Of a stretch of 64,000 nt of DNA, positions 40,770-49,131 are shown piece after piece. The stretch spans positions 1,736,001 to 1,800,000 of the forward strand of contig NZ_JAKWBL010000001.1 of NCBI RefSeq assembly GCF_022513635.1. Direction: 5' to 3'. The translations under genes were made by a program, and so were the position numbers. The notes under the pieces are model-generated. The model worked only from the letters and a program-made list of their open reading frames with translations. It did no database searches and had not been told where the DNA came from. The stretch is from Paraniabella ginsengisoli. Its GTDB lineage: Bacteria; Bacteroidota; Bacteroidia; Chitinophagales; Chitinophagaceae. Positions within the stretch are counted from its first letter, which is position 1. Each line of letters starts with the position of its first letter.

Positions 40770-40815
40770 GAAATTTTTCATCCATAAATTATACAAAGGA
40801 TGGATGAAAAATTTC
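40770..40815. promoter_or_regulatory. 15-bp perfect inverted repeat upstream of mgtE
   Basis: GAAATTTTTCATCCA (40770-40784) and TGGATGAAAAATTTC (40801-40815) are perfectly complementary, with a 16-nt spacer. If the mgtE -7 box is correct, this is promoter DNA rather than mRNA leader, so it is more likely a binding site for a regulator than an RNA switch. It shows no similarity to the M-box Mg2+ riboswitch. The remainder of the gap to 41025 has a weak family B-like sequence near 40928-40965. Confidence 0.65.
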
Positions 40816-41025
40816 ATAAGAAGTTCCTTTTGACTAAAATCAATAAAAAATACACAAAGGAAATTTACGAACTTCAATTGTGCATGAACGCTGTAAAAAA
40901 TATTTTTTGATAAATTAATTCAATTAAGTCAGCTGTGTTGCTACTATTGAGCGAATTTGCGACGCTCCGTTTATTTGTGGTAATTCTATTAAGCAATAAT
41001 AATACTTTTGGTAAAATAAAATAAC

Positions 41026-41409
41026 TTGATAGCGCATTGTCTTTATATAGCAAATACTGATGAAATGGGACGAGGAGTTTTTACTTCTGAAGATATATCC
41101 AAAGGTTCCGTAATTGAAATTGCACCAGTTATTGTAATGTCTGCTAATGAAAGAAAATTTTTAGACAAGACCTTGTTACATGATTACATTTTCGAGTGGG
41201 GAGAAGACAGTTCACAATGTTGTATGGCCTTAGGCTGGGCTGCTGTTTATAATCATACTTATCAAAGTAACTGTAATTATGAGATGGATTATGAAAAGCA
41301 CACCATTACTATCAAAACAGTTCGAAAGGTCAAGGCAGGAGAGGAGCTTTTTATAAATTATAGTGGAAGTTGGGATGCGACTAAAGCTGTTTGGTTCGAC
41401 GCTAAATAA
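41026..41409 (+). CDS. Small SET-domain protein
   Basis: 127 residues that are essentially one SET domain: GRGVFTSEDISKGSVIEIAPV at the N-terminus, the catalytic/SAM-binding NH motif in AVYNHTYQSNCNYE, and EELFINYSGSWD at the C-terminal side. SET enzymes methylate protein lysines; small bacterial versions are widespread and mostly uncharacterised. The start is a TTG at 41026 (IAHCLYIANTDEMG). It ends 1 nt before the RES toxin gene on the opposite strand. Intact. Confidence 0.85.
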   Translation: MIAHCLYIANTDEMGRGVFTSEDISKGSVIEIAPVIVMSANERKFLDKTLLHDYIFEWGEDSSQCCMALGWAAVYNHTYQSNCNYEMDYEKHTITIKTVRKVKAGEELFINYSGSWDATKAVWFDAK

Positions 41410-41410
41410 T

Positions 41411-41863
41411 TTAGAAAAGCCTGCTATCCAACCCATATTGCCGGGTAGTTGCAATAGTTACTTTTTTGAAATCATTGTGAGCCGGGTTTAATAAGTAGTT
41501 GCTTTCTTCAGGAATAACGGCTGATGGTATTTTTAAAATAACATCAGATTTGGATTGCAAAAATTCATCACCAATATATTGTGTGTAATCACTGTCAACA
41601 CTCCAGTTCTTTTTGAGAACCGATGTATCAATTTCAATAATTTCACTGTCTGGTACTTGTATTTCCACAAGGTGATAGGATGGGAGCAGCGGCGTAGCTG
41701 TTCTGTCATAGTTAACAACAATTTCCAAAACAGCAAGAGAAATATGCTGGGCGCAATAAAGCGCATACTGTCCTTTGCTATTCCAGCGGCCACCATATAA
41801 AAACGCGCCATAGCCAGATAAATCATCTTTAAATTCGGATCGAACGAGTCTGTAAATTGTCAT
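41411..41863 (-). CDS. RES-domain toxin of a RES-Xre pair
   Basis: 150 residues with the RES domain: the Arg in YRLVRSEF, Glu in YCAQHISLAVLEIVV and Ser in the later strand are the three residues naming the family. RES toxins are ADP-ribosyltransferase-like enzymes that consume cellular NAD+ and stop growth. GGRWNSKG and the YALYCAQHISLAVLE block match the family well. Its ATG overlaps the antitoxin stop by 1-3 nt (antitoxin first), so it is translationally coupled. Intact. Confidence 0.93.
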   Translation of the reverse strand: MTIYRLVRSEFKDDLSGYGAFLYGGRWNSKGQYALYCAQHISLAVLEIVVNYDRTATPLLPSYHLVEIQVPDSEIIEIDTSVLKKNWSVDSDYTQYIGDEFLQSKSDVILKIPSAVIPEESNYLLNPAHNDFKKVTIATTRQYGLDSRLF

Positions 41864-42309
41864 TATGCAGATATACCGTGTTGAATTCTTCCTAATGTGT
41901 CTATTATTTCCTGAATGCCATTGTGGGTGTTTAATTTATTTTTGGCAATATCTCCGTTTAAAGAAAAGGGTTTGCTTTGCAACCATGTTTTAAAACCCTC
42001 TTTCCCGAACATTTCATTTCCCATATCAATCAATATTTCCAAAAGCAAGATGCGTTCTATTTGCAAGCCGTTAAAACCACCATCATCTTTTGCATAACGG
42101 TGCAAAGTACGTTCGCTCATAAAAAGCATATCAGCCCATTCGCCTAAAGTGAAAGCCCCTTTGTTTAAAATTTTTTTGAAATATTTGTAAGTAAAGTCTT
42201 TTACAAGTGTTTCTGCCTTACTGTATTTTGGCGTAATGTGATATACTACAGCAGGCTCTTCAAGCATGTTACTGATATTTGGGATATATTTTTTAATGCT
42301 CTTTTTCAT
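41863..42309 (-). CDS. Xre/MbcA/ParS-type antitoxin of a RES-Xre pair
   Basis: 148 residues. An N-terminal Xre-like helix-turn-helix region (FTLGEWADMLFMSERTLHRYAKDDGGF) is followed by the C-terminal MbcA/ParS/Xre toxin-binding domain, ERILLLEILIDMGNEMFGKEGFKTWLQSKPFSLNGD (DUF2384). It should bind and neutralise the RES toxin and repress the shared promoter; a palindrome directly upstream supports the latter. Intact; ATG at 42309. Confidence 0.93.
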   Translation of the reverse strand: MKKSIKKYIPNISNMLEEPAVVYHITPKYSKAETLVKDFTYKYFKKILNKGAFTLGEWADMLFMSERTLHRYAKDDGGFNGLQIERILLLEILIDMGNEMFGKEGFKTWLQSKPFSLNGDIAKNKLNTHNGIQEIIDTLGRIQHGISA

Positions 42310-42311
42310 AT

Positions 42312-42337
42312 CATGTCATTTGTCACAAATATACATG
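42312..42337. promoter_or_regulatory. Palindromic operator candidate of the RES-Xre pair
   Basis: CATGT-C-ATTTGT-C-ACAAAT-AT-ACATG: two pairs of perfect arms (CATGT/ACATG and ATTTGT/ACAAAT) with near-symmetric spacing, ending 3 nt upstream of the antitoxin ATG. A further TTTTGTCG half-site follows at 42339-42346. Confidence 0.65.
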
Positions 42338-42357
42338 TTTTTTGTCGTATTTTGAAA

Positions 42358-43187
42358 TTATTTCCATTTATAAAGTTGATTAGCATAGAAAGTCCATTCT
42401 GGTGTTTGCATTTCATCAGCCTTATTAACCTCATACCATGGGCTGAAATTTGAGTTGGCAGTATTTTTTAATATATGGATACTTTGTGCCGGCATATAAC
42501 TTTGTGCTAAAAGAAATATTTTTTTTTTTTATTATTTATCGCAGTTGCCATAACAATAACTGCGTGTCCTGGTGAGCCCGGCTTCAAAAAAACATCTCCT
42601 GCATTTATCTCGTCTAACGCTTTTCTTACCAACGAAGATCCTAAACTTGCGGTGCCGCAATAACTAAATACGAATTCGAGGTAATTATCAAATGCGTCTC
42701 TGGTGTTTTGTTGTGGAGATATTTGATATGCAATTAAACTATTTCCTTTAAGCCGGTATCGTTTACCCTTCAACCATTCTTTAAAATTAAGGTAAGTCCC
42801 ACTGACAGTTTTAAATTCAATTTCGTTATAACGTTTTTGAGAAAAGAGATATTCCGCCCGTAAGCGTATTACAGCATCAGCGCATTGCTGTAAATTTTTA
42901 TCGCCTACGCTTATATCTAAAACCGCATACTGGGCATCCTGATTAGGTTTTAAGCTTCCATCATAGAGATAAACAGTTTTATCACTCTTTAGATTGAGAT
43001 TGCCCAAAAAGGTAGCAAATTGACTTTTGCTTTCTACTCGAAACCCATGCGGTATCTTAATATCTGAAACATAATTTTCGGCTTTACTAACTTCTTCGAT
43101 AATCTCGGTATTTTGTGAAAGTGTGGTGTTGCTACAAGTAAAATTATTGGCCAACAGAACGCCAACAGATAAATGTATCAATTTCAT
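42358..43187 (-). CDS. DUF4846 family exported protein (one frameshift)
   Basis: Exported protein (signal MKLIHLSVGVLLANNFTC with a possible lipobox Cys) of the DUF4846 family. Conserved blocks seen are IKIPHGFRVESKSQFATFLGNLNLK, AQYAVLDISVGDKNLQQCADAVIRLRAEYL and GDVFLKPGSPGHAVIVMA, which recalls NlpC/transglutaminase-like active-site regions. The T12 run at 42519-42530 has lost one base; restored, the protein ends SYMPAQSIHILKN...WYEVNKADEMQTPEW...LYKWK, 276 residues. Function unknown. The start at 43187 is preferred over a longer form because it gives the signal peptide. Confidence 0.88.
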
Positions 43188-43221
43188 AGATAATTTTACT
43201 ATAAGATGCAAGTGTTAGAAA

Positions 43222-43252
43222 TTTTCATAATTAGGGTTCGGGCGTATATTTG
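43222..43252 (+). promoter_or_regulatory. Probable promoter of rnhA
   Basis: TTTT (43222-43225, one mismatch to TTTG), a 19-nt spacer, then a perfect TATATTTG -7 box (43245-43252). The box ends 6 nt before the GTG start at 43259, so the mRNA should be almost leaderless. Confidence 0.5.
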
Positions 43253-43258
43253 TCAGCA

Positions 43259-43730
43259 GTGGAAAAAGAAATAGTAATATATGCGGATGGTGCGTCACGC
43301 GGAAACCCTGGCCCAGGCGGCTATGGAGTAATATTGATGTATAAAGGTCATGCAAAGGAGTTGTCAGGTGGATTTAAAAAACAACGAATAACAGGATGGA
43401 GCTAATGGCTGTTATTGAAGGTTTAAAAACTTTAAAAACGAACAGTATTCCTGTGGTCATCTATTCAGACAGCCAGTATGTTGTAAATGCAATTTCTAAA
43501 GGCTGGTTACGTAACTGGATACGTACTGACTTTAAAGGCGGAAAAAAAATAAGGACCTCTGGCTTCAATATTATCAGCTGTCTCAAAATTTCGATATAAA
43601 AATTAATTGGGTACGTGGGCATGCCGATAATCCTTATAATAACCGCTGTGATGTATTGGCAACAACCGCTGCTGACGGAGGCAATTTAAAAGTTGATTTC
43701 GGATTTATGCAGGATGTTGCATCTTCATAA
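43259..43730 (+). CDS. rnhA: Ribonuclease HI (two frameshifts)
   Basis: Degrades the RNA strand of RNA-DNA hybrids. All four acidic residues are visible: Asp in [18 protein letters not shown], Glu in [11 protein letters not shown], Asp in IYSDSQYVV and Asp in [17 protein letters not shown], with the active-site His in GHADN. Two A runs have each lost one base: near 43382 ([13 protein letters not shown] restored) and at 43552-43559 ([15 protein letters not shown] restored). Repaired length 157 residues, like E. coli RNase HI. The start is GTG 43259; TTG 43250 is possible but lies in the -7 box. Confidence 0.94.
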
Positions 43731-43760
43731 CAATGTTTACTAAAATTTAAAAATCATTTG

Positions 43761-44089
43761 ATGAATAAATATTGTCTTACAGTCGATTTAAAAAATGATC
43801 CTGATTTAATTGCTGAATATGAGCAGCATCATGAAAAAATTTGGCCTGAAATAGAAAAAAGCATTCGCGATGCAGGTATTGAGAATATGCAGATTTATCG
43901 TGTTGAAAATAGATTGTTTATGATTATGGAAGTGAACGATTCTTTTTCTTTTGAAAAAAGCAAGCAGCTGACGAAGCAAATGCTAAAGTGCAGGAATGGG
44001 AAACATTAATGTGGAAATACCAGCAGGTATTGCCTTTTGCGAAACCTGGTGAAAAATGGGTAATGATGAAAAAGATTTTTCAACTATAA
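43761..44089 (+). CDS. L-rhamnose mutarotase-like protein (one frameshift)
   Basis: About 109 residues of the RhaM/DUF718 family, which interconvert sugar anomers (L-rhamnose, or L-fucose in close relatives). The family pattern YEQHHEKIWPEIEKSIRDAGIENMQIYRVENRLFMIMEV includes the likely catalytic His in EQHH. One A is missing near 43968; restored it reads FEKKQAADEANAKVQEWETLMWKYQQ. No rhamnose or fucose catabolic genes are next to it. Start ATG 43761. Confidence 0.88.
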
Positions 44090-44108
44090 TGTTTTCTTCT
44101 TTCGCCCT

Positions 44109-45304
44109 ATGAAGCATATAAAAATAATTTACTTACTTGTTGCGTCTGTTCTGCTTTCGTCATGCTATGTAGTACGCGCCTATAAGTTCAGAAAATTTGA
44201 GCTTCAGGATTTAGAAAAATTCAATGCAATTACCGTTAAAAAAAGCGACCAGCCATTCCAGTTTTTTTACGGCCTGGAGTCCGACGCCAAATGGAAGTCT
44301 TATTTGGATACAAGTCTTGAAAAAGCCTTTCGTATGGTTTTTTAGTAATTAGAAACGACAGCATTTTATACGAGAAATATTTTGACAATCTTGATTCAAC
44401 AAATATATTTCCATCTTTTTCTGTAGCTAAATCTTTTGTTGGCACTTTGGCTCAAATAGCCCGTCAGGAAGGTTTTATAAAATCTTTTGATGATCCCGTA
44501 ACCGATTATTTGCCCTGGCTTATGAAGAGCGATCAGGCCTGGAAAAATATTACGGTACAAAACGTACTAGACATGCGAACTGGCGTTAACAGTGATGAAA
44601 CATATAATAGTCCTTTTAGCGATGTCATTCAATTAGGTTTCACCAGAAATATGATAGCACAACTTAAGAAACTAAAAATTAAATCCAACTCAAAAATTTT
44701 TGAATACAAAAGCGTAAACACCCAATTGTTAGGTGCTGTTATTGAAGCAGCTACTCAAAGGAGACTGCCCGAATATTTACAGGAAAAGCTGTGGCAATCA
44801 ATTGGTATGGAAAGCAACGCAGCCTGGCAAACTGACGCAAAAGGTATGGCAAGAGCATTTTGTTGTCTCAACGCTACGATGAAAGACTTTGCCAAACTTG
44901 GCCGCTTATATTTAAATAACGGCAACTGGAACGGTCAACAAATTCTCGATCAAAAATGGGTGCAAACTATTCTTAATCCCGATACTATGCGTGTTTATCA
45001 GGGATATAAAAATCATTGGTGGAGCAGCCGTGTGATCAGAAGATTTAATGATTCGCTGGAAGCCACAAACTTCGTAGCAGCCCAAAAAGATAAATGGTAT
45101 ATGGCAAAAAATAGTAGAAATGGCAAAACCTATTATAGCACATATAATAATTTGCCAGCTGTTTTTGCTCAGGGAATGTTAGGACAATTTATCTACATCA
45201 ATCCTCAAAAGAATTTGATAATTGTAAGAACGGGTCATAATTGGAAGCACCCACGCTTATATGCGCAACGTTTTATTGAAGATCTTGCAGAAAGGATTGA
45301 TTAA
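44109..45304 (+). CDS. Serine hydrolase of the beta-lactamase/S12 family, lipoprotein (one frameshift)
   Basis: Class C beta-lactamase-like hydrolase anchored as a lipoprotein: signal MKHIKIIYLLVASVLLSSC with lipobox LSSC (Cys19). The catalytic S-x-x-K is SVAK in FPSFSVAKSFVG, followed by LDMRTGV, FEYKSVNTQLLGAVIEAA (YxxxN region) and a GMLGQF block in the KTG position. The T6 run near 44338 has lost one base; restored it reads MVFLVIRNDSILYEKYF. Repaired length about 398 residues. Probably an esterase or peptidase of the envelope; no beta-lactam resistance can be claimed. Confidence 0.9.
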
Positions 45305-45350
45305 ACTGCTCCAGACAGAAAAAGTAAATATTCACAATACCCGAGTTTTA

Positions 45351-45386
45351 CTCCCCTCTCCAAATGGAGAGGGGCCGGGGTGAGGT
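45351..45386. repeat. Palindromic intergenic repeat CCCCTCTCC...GGAGAGGGG
   Basis: Perfect 9-bp stem CCCCTCTCC (45353-45361) / GGAGAGGGG (45366-45374), loop AAAT, continuing CCGGGGTGAGGTC. There is no T run, so it is not a typical terminator. This exact kind of sequence (CTCCCCTCTCC..GGGGCCGGGGTGAGG) is a widely scattered REP-like repeat in bacteria. Confidence 0.7.
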
Positions 45387-45449
45387 CAAAAAAGCCGCCT
45401 TAAAAAGACAGCTTAATAAATTATTTATAATCCTTATAAATGCTCTAAC

Positions 45450-45671
45450 CTAATATTCGTCTTCGTTGAAGAGAAAATCTTCCTGGGTTGGGTAATCAGG
45501 CCAAATATCTTCGATCGTTTCGTAAACATCTCCCTCGTCCTCCAGTTCCTGTAAGTTTTCTACAACTTCCAGCGGTGCACCGCTCCGAATTGCGTAGTCA
45601 ATTAATTCGTCTTTGGTCGCCGGCCAGGGCGCATCTTCAAGATATGAAGCTAATTCAAGTGTCCAAAACAT
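45450..45671 (-). CDS. DUF2795 family small acidic protein
   Basis: 73 residues, very acidic, matching DUF2795: MFWTLELASYLEDAPWPATKDELIDYAIRSGAPLEVVENLQEL then an acidic tail ending FNEDEY. Strongly conserved in Bacteroidota, function unknown. It has its own promoter at 45742-45772 (minus), which has both boxes. Intact. Confidence 0.9.
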   Translation of the reverse strand: MFWTLELASYLEDAPWPATKDELIDYAIRSGAPLEVVENLQELEDEGDVYETIEDIWPDYPTQEDFLFNEDEY

Positions 45672-45741
45672 AGTATAATCGGTTTTCTAATATTTAACGT
45701 TAATCTGCAACAAAGGGTTGCAACTGGTTCAAAAATTTGTG

Positions 45742-45772
45742 CAAAAGTAAATGTATTACGGAATTTACCAAA
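45742..45772 (-). promoter_or_regulatory. Consensus promoter of the DUF2795 gene
   Basis: On the minus strand TTTG (45769-45772) is followed by 19 nt and TACTTTTG (45742-45749), a perfect match to the Bacteroidota -33/-7 consensus with standard spacing. The leader would be about 65 nt. Confidence 0.7.
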
Positions 45773-45811
45773 TTGCTTTTTTGAACACCTTTTATGGACG
45801 GTTTTTTTATT

Positions 45812-45894
45812 GTCCCGGCTAATGAATATTATTCATCTTCCTTGCCACGCTCGCTTGTACTGTTGTACATAACTCAGCCTATCTATTCTTCCTC
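45812..45894 (+). repeat. Dispersed intergenic repeat, family B, copy 6
   Basis: TCCCGGCTAATGAATATTATTC, then CCTTGCCACGCTCGCTTGTAC, TGTTGTACATAACTCAGCC and TATCTATTCTTCC. Aligns over its whole length with copy 2 (minus), although the core is changed from GCGTCGCAC to GCCACGCTC. The rest of the 309-nt gap 45672-45980 holds the promoters of the two flanking genes. Confidence 0.65.
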
Positions 45895-45943
45895 CGAAAA
45901 TACCTGAAACCGGAAACTGGCAACCAGCAACTTTCACTATCAC

Positions 45944-45974
45944 ATTGGCTAATTGGCTAATTAACTTACATTTG
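45944..45974 (+). promoter_or_regulatory. Probable promoter of lolD
   Basis: ATTG (45944-45947, one mismatch to TTTG), a 19-nt spacer, then a perfect TACATTTG (45967-45974). The box ends 6 nt before the ATG at 45981. Confidence 0.5.
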
Positions 45975-45980
45975 GAAATT

Positions 45981-46631
45981 ATGATATACGGAAAAAACAT
46001 TCATAAAGCTTACGGGAATATCCAGGTTTTAAAAGGGGTTGATATCGAAATACAGAAAGGAGAAGTTGTCTCTATTGTCGGCCCATCGGGCAGTGGAAAA
46101 AGTACCCTTCTTCATATTCTAGGCACTTTGGATAAAGCCGATCAGGGAGAAGTGATCATGAATAATGTTAACATACAAGGCCTTAGTTCCAAAAAATTAG
46201 CTGCATTCCGAAATCAAAACATAGGATTTGTCTTTCAATTTCATCATTTATTGCCCGAATTCTCTGCGTTGGAAAATGTATGCATACCCGGTTGGATAGG
46301 AGGAAAGAAAAAGAAAGAAGTGGAAACCCGAGCTACTGAACTCTTACAGGTGTTGGGCGTGTCGCACCGTATTAATAATAAGCCCAATGAATTAAGCGGT
46401 GGCGAACAGCAAAGAGTGGCGGTAGCTCGCGCCCTTATTAATCAACCATCTATTGTATTTGCCGATGAACCTACTGGCAATCTTGATACCGCAAACGCCA
46501 AAGAACTGCACGATTTGATCTTCGATCTTCGGTCAAAATTTGCCCAAACTTTTCTAATTGTTACCCATAATGACGAGCTTGCCCAGCTAAGCGACAGGAT
46601 GTTACAAATGAAAGATGGGCTGATTGTGTAA
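45981..46631 (+). CDS. lolD: LolD-like ABC transporter ATP-binding protein
   Basis: ATPase of the MacB/LolD type, probably the engine for lipoprotein release to the outer membrane together with membrane partners encoded elsewhere. Walker A is GPSGSGKST (near residue 36), the Q-loop FQFHHLLPEFSALENV is typical of LolD, the signature is LSGGEQQR, and Walker B IVFADEPTGNLD precedes the H-loop VTHN. 216 residues, intact. ATG 45981 fits the promoter and the family start. Confidence 0.9.
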   Translation: MIYGKNIHKAYGNIQVLKGVDIEIQKGEVVSIVGPSGSGKSTLLHILGTLDKADQGEVIMNNVNIQGLSSKKLAAFRNQNIGFVFQFHHLLPEFSALENVCIPGWIGGKKKKEVETRATELLQVLGVSHRINNKPNELSGGEQQRVAVARALINQPSIVFADEPTGNLDTANAKELHDLIFDLRSKFAQTFLIVTHNDELAQLSDRMLQMKDGLIV

Positions 46632-46736
46632 AAACTAAACAAACTTGCCCTATATTTATAGGCTAAATAATTTACTCTCACGGGGAGTTTTTGCCACTTC
46701 TAAATAAATAGTGTTTAAACGCACAATAACGATTGT

Positions 46737-48259
46737 ATGAATGAAACTAAGAAAGGAAATGTTATTACCAAAGTAATAGCCGCATCGTCTTTAGGAACCA
46801 TGATTGAATGGTACGACTTTTATATTTTTGGTATGCTTGCCAAAACAATCTCCACCGAGTTTTTTCCAGAAGGAAATGCTACAGCAGCGTTGTTAAGCAC
46901 ATTGGCCATTTTCGCAGCCGGCTTTATTGTACGGCCTTTCGGCGCGCTTGTTTTTGGCCGGCTGGGCGATATTTTTGGCCGAAAATCAACCTTTTTATTA
47001 ACACTTGTATTAATGGGTGGCTCCACCTTTTTAATAGGATTGGTGCCTGGATATAAAACAATAGGCCTGGCTGCACCATTGTTGGTATTATTGTTAAGAC
47101 TGATACAAGGCCTTGCCCTCGGCGGGGAATATGGGGGCGCTGCTACTTATGTAGCCGAGCATGCGCCTGCAAACCGTCGTGGTTATTTTACCAGTTGGAT
47201 TCAAACCACTGCCACTTTAGGACTTTTTTGGCTTTAGGTGTTATCATGTTGGTGAAAATGAATATGACTGACGAAGCCTTTAATGCCGAATGGGGTGGTT
47301 GGCGGTATCCATTTTGGTTTTCTATTTTATTAGTTGGCGTGTCTGTTTATATAAGAATGAAAATGGAAGAATCGCCTCTGTTTTCAAAACTAAAATCAGA
47401 AGGCAAAACGGCCAAGAATCCATTAAAAGAGAGCTTTAGCCACAAAGCCAACTTCAAAATGGTTTTACTGGCACTATTTGGAGCGGTTATGGGACAAGGT
47501 GTTATTTGGTACACCGGACAATTTTATGCACAAAGTTTTCTGGAAACCAAAGTAATGCTCGACTTTGAGCAAAGCCGCACTATTATGCTTTGGGCCATAC
47601 TTTTTGCCACTCCGTTTTTTATATTTTTTGGCTGGCTGAGCGATAAAATCGGACGCAAATGGATCATGCTATTAGGAATGCTGGTTGCCATTATTACGTA
47701 TCGCCCCATTTTCAATTATTTTCTCGAAAAATCTGACATCACAACCTGGCAGCAGGAAGGCATATCGGGAGGTAACGTAAACTTGACAAAGACGGTTGCA
47801 TTTGGCAACAATGGAGATAGCCTGATAACGAACACCCAAACATTTACTTTTAATTCTGGCGCAGCCTATACGCAGCAAAGAGTCGATACGCTCCGTTCTG
47901 CTACAAACGAAGTTATAACAGGAAAGCCTGTAGTCAAGGACAAAATATTACCTACAAATACATATTGGAGATTTGTGGGCCTGGTATTCATTTTAATTTT
48001 TTATGTAACCATGGTTTACGGGCCCATCGCGGCTTTCCTTGTGGAGTTGTTCCCTGTAAGAATAAGGTACACATCCATGTCGCTGCCATATCATATTGGT
48101 AACGGTGTTTTTGGCGGGCTGGTTCCCTTCATTGGCGTTTTATTGCAAACCACTTTCACAAGCGATCCGCTGGTAGGGCTTTGGTATCCCATAGCAATAG
48201 CAGCATTGTGTTTATTATTGGAGCAATATATCTTAACAATAAAATTGATAAAGAAGTAA
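46737..48259 (+). CDS. MFS transporter, metabolite:H+ symporter (MHS) type (one frameshift)
   Basis: Inner-membrane symporter of the MHS group (ProP, KgtP, ShiA relatives), with IEWYDFYIFGMLA, the motif FGRLGDIFGRKSTFLL, then LRLIQGLALGGEYGGAATYVAEHAP and GYFTSWIQTT. One T is missing near 47228; restored it reads TLGLFLALGVIMLVKM. A long insertion of about 75 residues (near residues 320-395, rich in Thr and Asn) sits between membrane segments, common in Bacteroidota members. Repaired length about 507 residues. Substrate unknown. It is followed by a small membrane protein, a pair seen often in this phylum. Confidence 0.92.
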
Positions 48260-48380
48260 ATGATTAATTTTTGTGGGTCAGCGCCAGCGCTACTATCATC
48301 GGTATTTCCGCCAGCTGGCGGATCGGTTTATCATCCCGATTATATGGCATCATCTATAAATCATAATTTAAAATAATAAC

Positions 48381-48635
48381 ATGAACTTATTTAAAAGAGT
48401 GTTAGGGCTTATTTGGATGTTATTGGGGCCTGCTGTTATCATTTTCCTAGTTGTAGGAGCGATAAAAAATATTGACACTTCCGGCAACAAAGACATCAAC
48501 AATCCTGTTATATGGATTATTATTATTGCAATTTTTGTTCCCATCGCCATTGGTTTGATGATATTTGGATGGTATGCTATTAAGAATGAGTACAAGCATC
48601 TTCCCGAAGATTCGGATCATTTGAATTTTGAATAG
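48381..48635 (+). CDS. Small two-helix membrane protein (DUF6814-like)
   Basis: 84 residues with membrane segments LGLIWMLLGPAVIIFLVVGAI (residues 8-28) and VIWIIIIAIFVPIAIGLMIFGWYAI (43-67), and an acidic tail KHLPEDSDHLNFE. It resembles the DUF6814 family, found next to MHS-type transporters in Bacteroidota, and may be a transporter accessory. The 121-nt gap before it holds TTTCCGCCAGCTGGCGGATCG and CCCGATTATATGGC, part of a diverged family B block. Intact. Confidence 0.75.
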   Translation: MNLFKRVLGLIWMLLGPAVIIFLVVGAIKNIDTSGNKDINNPVIWIIIIAIFVPIAIGLMIFGWYAIKNEYKHLPEDSDHLNFE

Positions 48636-48706
48636 TTAACAAAATGTAATGTTTTCAATTTTAACCTGTTCTAAAAAACTATTTTAATATATCTTCGCTA
48701 CCGTAA

Positions 48707-49035
48707 ATGAGTAAGCCCATTGGTTACATATCGGTATTTTTTTATCTGCCCTGTTATTATTACTAACAATAGGATTGCCTATTACCTATAGTTCGGTAGT
48801 TAGTATGAAAAATAGCACGGCACAGGGAGAAACCTGTAACAAGAATCCATACTCAAATACGGCTGAAGAAAAGACACCATCAAATAGCCTAAGTATTAGT
48901 GAAGAATACGTTCACAATGTGCATAGTGATTTGCATTTACCAATTCAGCAAATTACCATTGCTTACATCCATGCACACGAAGCTACTTATACAGCTTATC
49001 ATGGCGAATTGCATTGTCCGCCCCCTAACGTTTAG
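48707..49035 (+). CDS. Small exported His-rich protein (one frameshift)
   Basis: 109 residues after restoring one T in the T7 run near 48742 (GYISVFFLSALLLLLTIGLP), which creates a proper signal peptide or anchor. The rest is small, with two Cys (one in GETCNKN, one in ELHCPPPNV) and many His residues in the C-terminal half (YVHNVHSDLHLPIQQ, YIHAHEATYTAYHGELHC). No family recognised. It lies 96 nt upstream of the SulP transporter and carbonic anhydrase genes, so a metal- or bicarbonate-related role is a guess from context. TATCTTCG at 48690-48697 may be its -7 box. Without repair only an internal fragment would be seen. Confidence 0.65.
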
Positions 49036-49131
49036 TATCTATTTTTCTTCTCTCATATTTTCTTGAACCCATTATTTCTTGATCCGTTTACTATTTTAGA
49101 CGGGATAGGCTTATAATATTTAAAATTTTTT

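Noticed and set aside
40755..40830. Mg2+ riboswitch (M-box) upstream of mgtE
   Set aside because: No M-box sequence is visible, and the predicted promoter leaves no leader long enough.
44109..45304. True beta-lactamase resistance gene
   Set aside because: Only the general S12 fold motifs are present; lipoprotein and envelope context fit an esterase or peptidase.
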